Source: Mycobacterium basiliense
GTDB taxonomy: Bacteria; Actinomycetota; Actinomycetes; Mycobacteriales; Mycobacteriaceae
Assembly: GCF_900292015.1 (NCBI RefSeq)
Contig: NZ_LR130759.1
Span: 372,001 to 436,000, forward strand
DNA: 64,000 bases
Reading direction: 5' to 3'
Shown piece by piece: positions 60,760-64,000 of the stretch (position 1 is the stretch's first letter; every line of letters starts with the position of its first letter). The translations under genes and the position numbers were made by a program. Below the pieces are notes generated by a model that was not told the origin of the DNA, made no database searches, and saw nothing but the letters and a program-made list of their open reading frames with translations.

Positions 60760-61017
60760 TCACGGCTGCCGAGAGCGCTCGTGGGGCCGGGGCCGGGTGT
60801 TCAAACACGGGGTTGTCTCTCCGCACGGCGGCGGGCAGTAGTCATCGAAGCAGCGGTCGCCGTACTGCACCACGGTGTTCACGGCGGGAGCGGGCACGCT
60901 GTGGGTGGGCGTCATGCTGCCGCCCTGGACGACGAGCGTTAAGCCGACGGTGGCGGCGGCACCGATGGACAGGCCGGCCGCAATAGTGGCCATCGCGGCC
61001 AGTGCGAACCCGGGCAT
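60760..61017 (-). CDS. Second DUF2613-like small exported protein with a cysteine-rich tail
   Basis: An 85-residue protein from ATG 61017, adjacent to the Rv0236A-like gene on the same strand. ALAAMATIAAGLSIGAAATVGLTLVVQGG parallels the helix of its neighbour (AAASVVVGLLLGAAAIFGVTLMVQQ). Both continue with a similar V...V.YGxR segment (VVQYGDRCF versus RVEYGNRS), so they look like tandem paralogues. The extra C-terminus has CFDDYCPPPCGETTPC, four cysteines that would form disulfides outside the cell. I do not recall a counterpart at this site in M. tuberculosis. Confidence 0.7.
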   Translation of the reverse strand: MPGFALAAMATIAAGLSIGAAATVGLTLVVQGGSMTPTHSVPAPAVNTVVQYGDRCFDDYCPPPCGETTPCLNTRPRPHERSRQP

Positions 61018-61054
61018 CTACACCTTGTCCCTGCTTCGTAGGGGGTCGGTCGGC

Positions 61055-61106
61055 GTCGACAAAGAACGTCGACAAGGAAGGTCGCTAAAGAACGTCGCTA
61101 AAGAAG
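61055..61106. repeat. Four 13-bp tandem repeats between the DUF2613-like genes and lpqI
   Basis: Four consecutive 13-base units, gtcgacaaagaac, gtcgacaaggaag, gtcgctaaagaac and gtcgctaaagaag, run from 61055 to 61106. They lie in the 150-bp spacer between the divergent DUF2613-like gene and lpqI, so they may be part of either 5' region. The remainder of this spacer shows no gene. Confidence 0.85.
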
Positions 61107-61169
61107 AAAACGTAACAGGGGTTGCCCCCCAAACCGCACGATGAAACACCAGCGTGACAGCATGTCCGG

Positions 61170-62348
61170 ATGGCTTTTCCCCGCACCCTGGCGGTGCTCG
61201 CCGCCGCGTCAGCGCTGGTGGCGGCCTGCAGCCACGGCGGCACCCGGACCGGCACCTCGTCGGCGACGAGTAATCCCGCACCCGGCAGCCCGCCCCCGGT
61301 GGCCGCACCGGCGCCGCGCGTGTGTGCCGATCCCGCGGCCGTACCGGCGGTGCTGCCGATTCGAGACAAGCTGGCCCAGCTATTGATGGTCGGTGTGCGC
61401 GATGCCGACGACGCCAGGGCGGTGGTCGCCAACTACCGCGTCGGGGGCATCCTGGTCGGCAGCGACACCGACCTGTCGATGCTGACCAACGGCGCACTCA
61501 AGGAGTTGGCCGCCAGCGCCGGCCCGCTGCCGTTGGCGGTGAGCGTCGACGAGGAAGGTGGCCGGGTGTCGCGGCTGAACTCACTGCTGGGGGGCAGAGG
61601 ACCGTCGGCGAGGGAGCTGGCGCAGACCGAGTCGGCCGATCAGGTCTACCAGATCGCACTGCAGCGTGGCCGGCAGATGCACGAGCTGGGCTTCACCGTC
61701 GACCTAGCCCCGGTGGTAGATGTCACGGACGCCCCGGCCGACACCGTGATCGGCGACCGGTCGTTTGGCGCGAATGCGGAAACGGTCACCCAGTACGCCG
61801 GTGCCTACGCGCGAGGACTGCGCGACGCTGGGTTGCTGCCGGTGCTTAAGCACTTTCCCGGCCACGGCCGTGCCTCGGGCGATTCACACACCGGAGGCGT
61901 CGTCACCCCGCCGTTGAGCGACTTGCAGCACAGTGATCTGGTGCCCTATCGGACATTGGTGACTCAAGCTCCGGTCGGGGTGATGCTTGGCCATCTGCAG
62001 GTTCCGGGGCTCACCGGCGACGAACCGGCGAGCCTGAGCAGGGCCGCGGTGGACCTGCTGCGCGGAGGCGCGGGATATGGTGGTCCGCCCTTTGACGGCC
62101 CGGTGTTCAGCGACGACCTATCCAGCATGGCCGCCATCTCCGACCGGTACGGCGTCACCGAGGCGGTGCTGCGCAGCCTGCAGGCCGGCACCGACATTGC
62201 GCTGTGGGTAACCACCAAAGAGGTGCCCGCCGTGCTGGATCGGTTGGAACAGGCTTTGGCCGCTGGGGAACTGCAAATGCCGGTGATCGACCAATCGGTG
62301 GTGCGGGTGGCACGGATGAAGAACGTCACCCCGGACTGCGGCCATTAG
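61170..62348 (+). CDS. lpqI: Lipoprotein beta-N-acetylglucosaminidase LpqI (GH3)
   Basis: A 392-residue exported GH3 glycosidase. The lipobox is VAACSHGG, with lipidated Cys at about residue 20, followed by a Ser/Thr/Pro-rich linker. The catalytic domain starts at CADPAAVPAVLPIRDKLAQLLMVGV. VSVDEEGGRVSRL and LPVLKHFPGHGRASGDSHTGG (His-Asp acid/base pair of NagZ-type enzymes) are present, and the nucleophile aspartate is in VFSDDLSSMAAI. NagZ-type enzymes remove N-acetylglucosamine from muropeptides during peptidoglycan recycling, and LpqI has been linked to this in mycobacteria. ATG 61170 is the start. Confidence 0.94.
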   Translation: MAFPRTLAVLAAASALVAACSHGGTRTGTSSATSNPAPGSPPPVAAPAPRVCADPAAVPAVLPIRDKLAQLLMVGVRDADDARAVVANYRVGGILVGSDTDLSMLTNGALKELAASAGPLPLAVSVDEEGGRVSRLNSLLGGRGPSARELAQTESADQVYQIALQRGRQMHELGFTVDLAPVVDVTDAPADTVIGDRSFGANAETVTQYAGAYARGLRDAGLLPVLKHFPGHGRASGDSHTGGVVTPPLSDLQHSDLVPYRTLVTQAPVGVMLGHLQVPGLTGDEPASLSRAAVDLLRGGAGYGGPPFDGPVFSDDLSSMAAISDRYGVTEAVLRSLQAGTDIALWVTTKEVPAVLDRLEQALAAGELQMPVIDQSVVRVARMKNVTPDCGH

Positions 62349-62376
62349 CGGGTGTGCGCGTCGGTGGCATTGCTTA

Positions 62377-62419
62377 CTCTAGGGTCAGATAGACAAGCTA
62401 GAGAGGCCTGACTTAGGCC
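62377..62419 (+). promoter_or_regulatory. Two inverted repeats upstream of the Rv0238-like regulator
   Basis: CTCTAG (62377-62382) and CTAGAG (62398-62403) are perfect arms around 15 bases. GGCCT (62405-62409) and AGGCC (62415-62419) are perfect arms around 5 bases. They lie within 60 bases of the TetR ATG and are candidate autoregulatory operators. Confidence 0.55.
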
Positions 62420-62432
62420 AAAAGGGGATGCA

Positions 62433-63059
62433 ATGGCAGGTGGTACCAAGCGGCTACCGCGTGCCGTTCGCGAGCAGCAGATGCTCGACGCCGCTGTGCA
62501 GATGTTCTCCCTCAACGGCTATCACGAGACCTCGATGGACACCATCGCCGCGGCCGCGGAAATCTCCAAGCCGATGTTGTACCTGTACTACGGGTCGAAA
62601 GAGGATCTCTTCGGCGCCTGCCTGAACCGTGAGATGAGCCGGTTTATCGATGCGGTGCGCGAGGACATCGACCTGAAACAGAGCCCGAAGGACTTGCTGC
62701 GTAACACGATTGTGTCCTTCCTGCGCTACATCGACACCAACCGCGCGTCGTGGATCGTGATGTACACCCAGGCCACCAGCTCGCAAGCGTTCGCTCAGAC
62801 GGTGCGCGAGGGGCGCGAACAGATCGTCGAACTCGTGGCCGGCATGCTGCGCGCGGGTAGCCGCAGCCCTCGGTCAGACGCCGAAATCGACATGATGGCG
62901 GCCGCGTTGGTCGGCGCGGGCGAGGCGGTGGCCACCCGGCTCAGCACCGGCGACACCAATGTCGACGAGGCGGCCGAGATGATGATCGATCTGTTCTGGC
63001 GCGGTCTCAAGGGCGCGCCGGTGAATCGAGAAATCGGTTCGAAGTCCGCCACAGGATAA
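62433..63059 (+). CDS. TetR-family transcriptional regulator (Rv0238-like)
   Basis: A 208-residue repressor from ATG 62433 behind AAGGGG. REQQMLDAAVQMFSLNGYHETSM and DTIAAAAEISKPMLYLYYGSKEDLF (residues 12-60) form the DNA-binding domain. The C-terminal domain is helical, with FWRGLKGAP near the end. It lies between lpqI and a CLC-type channel gene on the same strand, 10 bp before the latter, so it may be co-transcribed with it. The inverted repeats just upstream suggest autoregulation. The M. tuberculosis orthologue Rv0238 has a known structure but no settled ligand that I can recall. Confidence 0.92.
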   Translation: MAGGTKRLPRAVREQQMLDAAVQMFSLNGYHETSMDTIAAAAEISKPMLYLYYGSKEDLFGACLNREMSRFIDAVREDIDLKQSPKDLLRNTIVSFLRYIDTNRASWIVMYTQATSSQAFAQTVREGREQIVELVAGMLRAGSRSPRSDAEIDMMAAALVGAGEAVATRLSTGDTNVDEAAEMMIDLFWRGLKGAPVNREIGSKSATG

Positions 63060-63068
63060 ATTCGTGCG

Positions 63069-64000
63069 GTGCCCCGAAGGCTCGCAATCAACCGCAAGCT
63101 GGACTTCTTCTGCGCGGTGATCATCGTCGGCCTGCTGTCCGGGGTCGCCGGGTTGTCGACCACGCTGGTGTTGCGCTTCGTCGAACATCTCACGTACCAC
63201 TACACTTTCGGCTCCCTGCTGGAGGGGATTACCGGCAGCAGTCCGGTTCGCCGCGCGCTGGGTCCGATGCTCGGTGCCGCGTTGGCGGGATTGGGCTGGT
63301 GGATGCTGCGGCGCAAAACGCAGGTGCCGCCGTTGGCCGGAACCATCGCCGGTCATGAACGGGTACCGCACCTGTCATGGAGCATCGACGCGGTGCTTCA
63401 AGTGGTGCTGGTGGGCTCCGGCGCGTCGCTGGGCCGCGAGGGCGCCCCCCGTCAATTCGCCGCCGTCTTAAGTGATGCCGCTAGCGGATGGCTGCGGCGG
63501 CTATCGCCCCGCGATCGGGAAATCCTGTTGTCGTGTGCGGCCGGGGCGGGGTTGGGCGCCGTGTACGCCGTGCCGTTGGCCGGTGCGCTCTTTGCGCTGC
63601 GGATCATGCTGAACACGTGGCATCCGCGGGCGGTCGGTGCCGCGTTGGTCACGTCCAGTCTGGCCGTCGCGGTCGGGTCGGCGATCACCCACGACCATCC
63701 CGAGCTGGACTGGCCCAGCGCCGAGTCGACGTATCTGTTGAGCGCGCACGCGTTGGCGCTGGCGCCGGTGGCCTTCGTGGTCGGGGTGGCGTTCAACCGG
63801 ATCATGGCGGCGGCTCGTCCCGCCAGCCTGATACGGACCCCACTGCTGATCCCCGCTCTGGCTGCCGCCGGCCTGCTGATTGGGATCTCCTCGCATTGGT
63901 GGCCCGAACTGCCGGGCAATGGCAAGAGCATTCTGACGGTCAGCCTGGCCAGTGGTATGACGCTGTGGTCGGCGGCCGTGATTTTGGTGTTGAAGCCCTT
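63069..64000 (+). CDS. CLC-family chloride channel/antiporter (5' part; 3' end outside window)
   Basis: The frame opens at GTG 63069 and runs past the window end, giving at least 310 residues. Hydrophobic helices begin at FFCAVIIVGLLSGVAGLSTTLVLRFVEH. GSGASLGREGAPRQFAAVLSD (about residues 120-140) is the CLC signature GxREGP, slightly altered to GREGAP, carrying the gating glutamate. AAGAGLGAVYAVPLAGALFALRI is the next conserved helix pair. CLC proteins conduct or exchange Cl- against protons. I do not recall a CLC gene after Rv0238 in M. tuberculosis, so this is probably an insertion or relocation. Confidence 0.87.
   Translation, partial: MPRRLAINRKLDFFCAVIIVGLLSGVAGLSTTLVLRFVEHLTYHYTFGSLLEGITGSSPVRRALGPMLGAALAGLGWWMLRRKTQVPPLAGTIAGHERVPHLSWSIDAVLQVVLVGSGASLGREGAPRQFAAVLSDAASGWLRRLSPRDREILLSCAAGAGLGAVYAVPLAGALFALRIMLNTWHPRAVGAALVTSSLAVAVGSAITHDHPELDWPSAESTYLLSAHALALAPVAFVVGVAFNRIMAAARPASLIRTPLLIPALAAAGLLIGISSHWWPELPGNGKSILTVSLASGMTLWSAAVILVLKP

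Overview
The window is a high-GC chromosome segment from a slow-growing, non-tuberculous Mycobacterium. The gene order follows the M. tuberculosis Rv0206c-Rv0238 block (mmpL3, Rv0207c, trmB, Rv0209, Rv0210, pckA, fadD4, fadE3, Rv0216, Rv0218, Rv0219, lipC, Rv0221, echA1, Rv0223c-Rv0228, php, fadE4, Rv0232, gabD1, Rv0235c, aftD, Rv0236A, lpqI, Rv0238). A full PE_PGRS gene plus a PE_PGRS remnant point to a slow grower, but genes absent or added relative to M. tuberculosis show it is not a member of that complex. Species closer to M. kansasii or M. marinum are plausible; the species cannot be fixed from the sequence alone. Comparisons with H37Rv are from memory.

Layout. 1-8.3 kb: cell-envelope lipid flippase mmpL3 (3' part lost at the window edge), a NYN-domain protein, tRNA m7G46 methyltransferase, a pair of dynamin-like proteins whose P-loops lack lysine, and gluconeogenic pckA behind an 11-bp tandem-repeat leader. 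8.3-16.2 kb: acyl-CoA genes (fadD4, crotonase, fadE3, a double hotdog hydratase), a CD225-like membrane protein, and an atypical CaiB-type protein coupled to an amidohydrolase. 16.6-22.7 kb: methyltransferase, Rv0218-Rv0219 oxidoreductase/membrane pair, lipC, a wax-ester/diacylglycerol acyltransferase, echA1. 22.9-27.9 kb: FadD with a coupled 98-residue protein of unknown function, a TetR regulator divergent from a crotonase, and an aldehyde dehydrogenase. 28-34.4 kb: the conserved Rv0224c-Rv0228 membrane/glycosyltransferase block. 34.3-36.4 kb: PE_PGRS remnant and gene.

Three accessory modules sit between conserved genes. (1) Between php and fadE4 (37.6-43.5 kb) is a five-gene operon encoding an alpha-oxoamine synthase, a CitE-like lyase, a MaoC-like hydratase, an ATP-grasp ligase and a methyltransferase, with a divergent DMT/EamA transporter; it looks like a small biosynthetic cluster for an exported amino-ketone or dipeptide-like metabolite. 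(2) In the place where M. tuberculosis has nrdB (46.3-49.8 kb) is a thiol-dioxygenase-like cupin, a divergent IclR regulator with a palindrome over its -10 box and an apparently leaderless start, a class III CoA-transferase, and a crotonase lacking the usual catalytic glutamates: a candidate organosulfur-acid catabolic cassette. (3) gabD1 is divergent from a 549-residue thiamine-diphosphate enzyme usually called acetolactate synthase, but whose C-terminal sequence resembles the 2-oxoglutarate decarboxylase that pairs with succinic semialdehyde dehydrogenase in cyanobacteria.

53-64 kb returns to conserved envelope genes: a lipase-maturation-factor-like membrane protein, a glycerophosphodiester phosphodiesterase, a Tat-exported carbonic-anhydrase-like protein, the giant arabinofuranosyltransferase aftD, two tandem DUF2613-like small exported proteins, lpqI (GH3 lipoprotein), a TetR regulator, and the start of a CLC-type chloride channel. 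I saw no tRNA, rRNA, CRISPR array, insertion sequence or phage gene.
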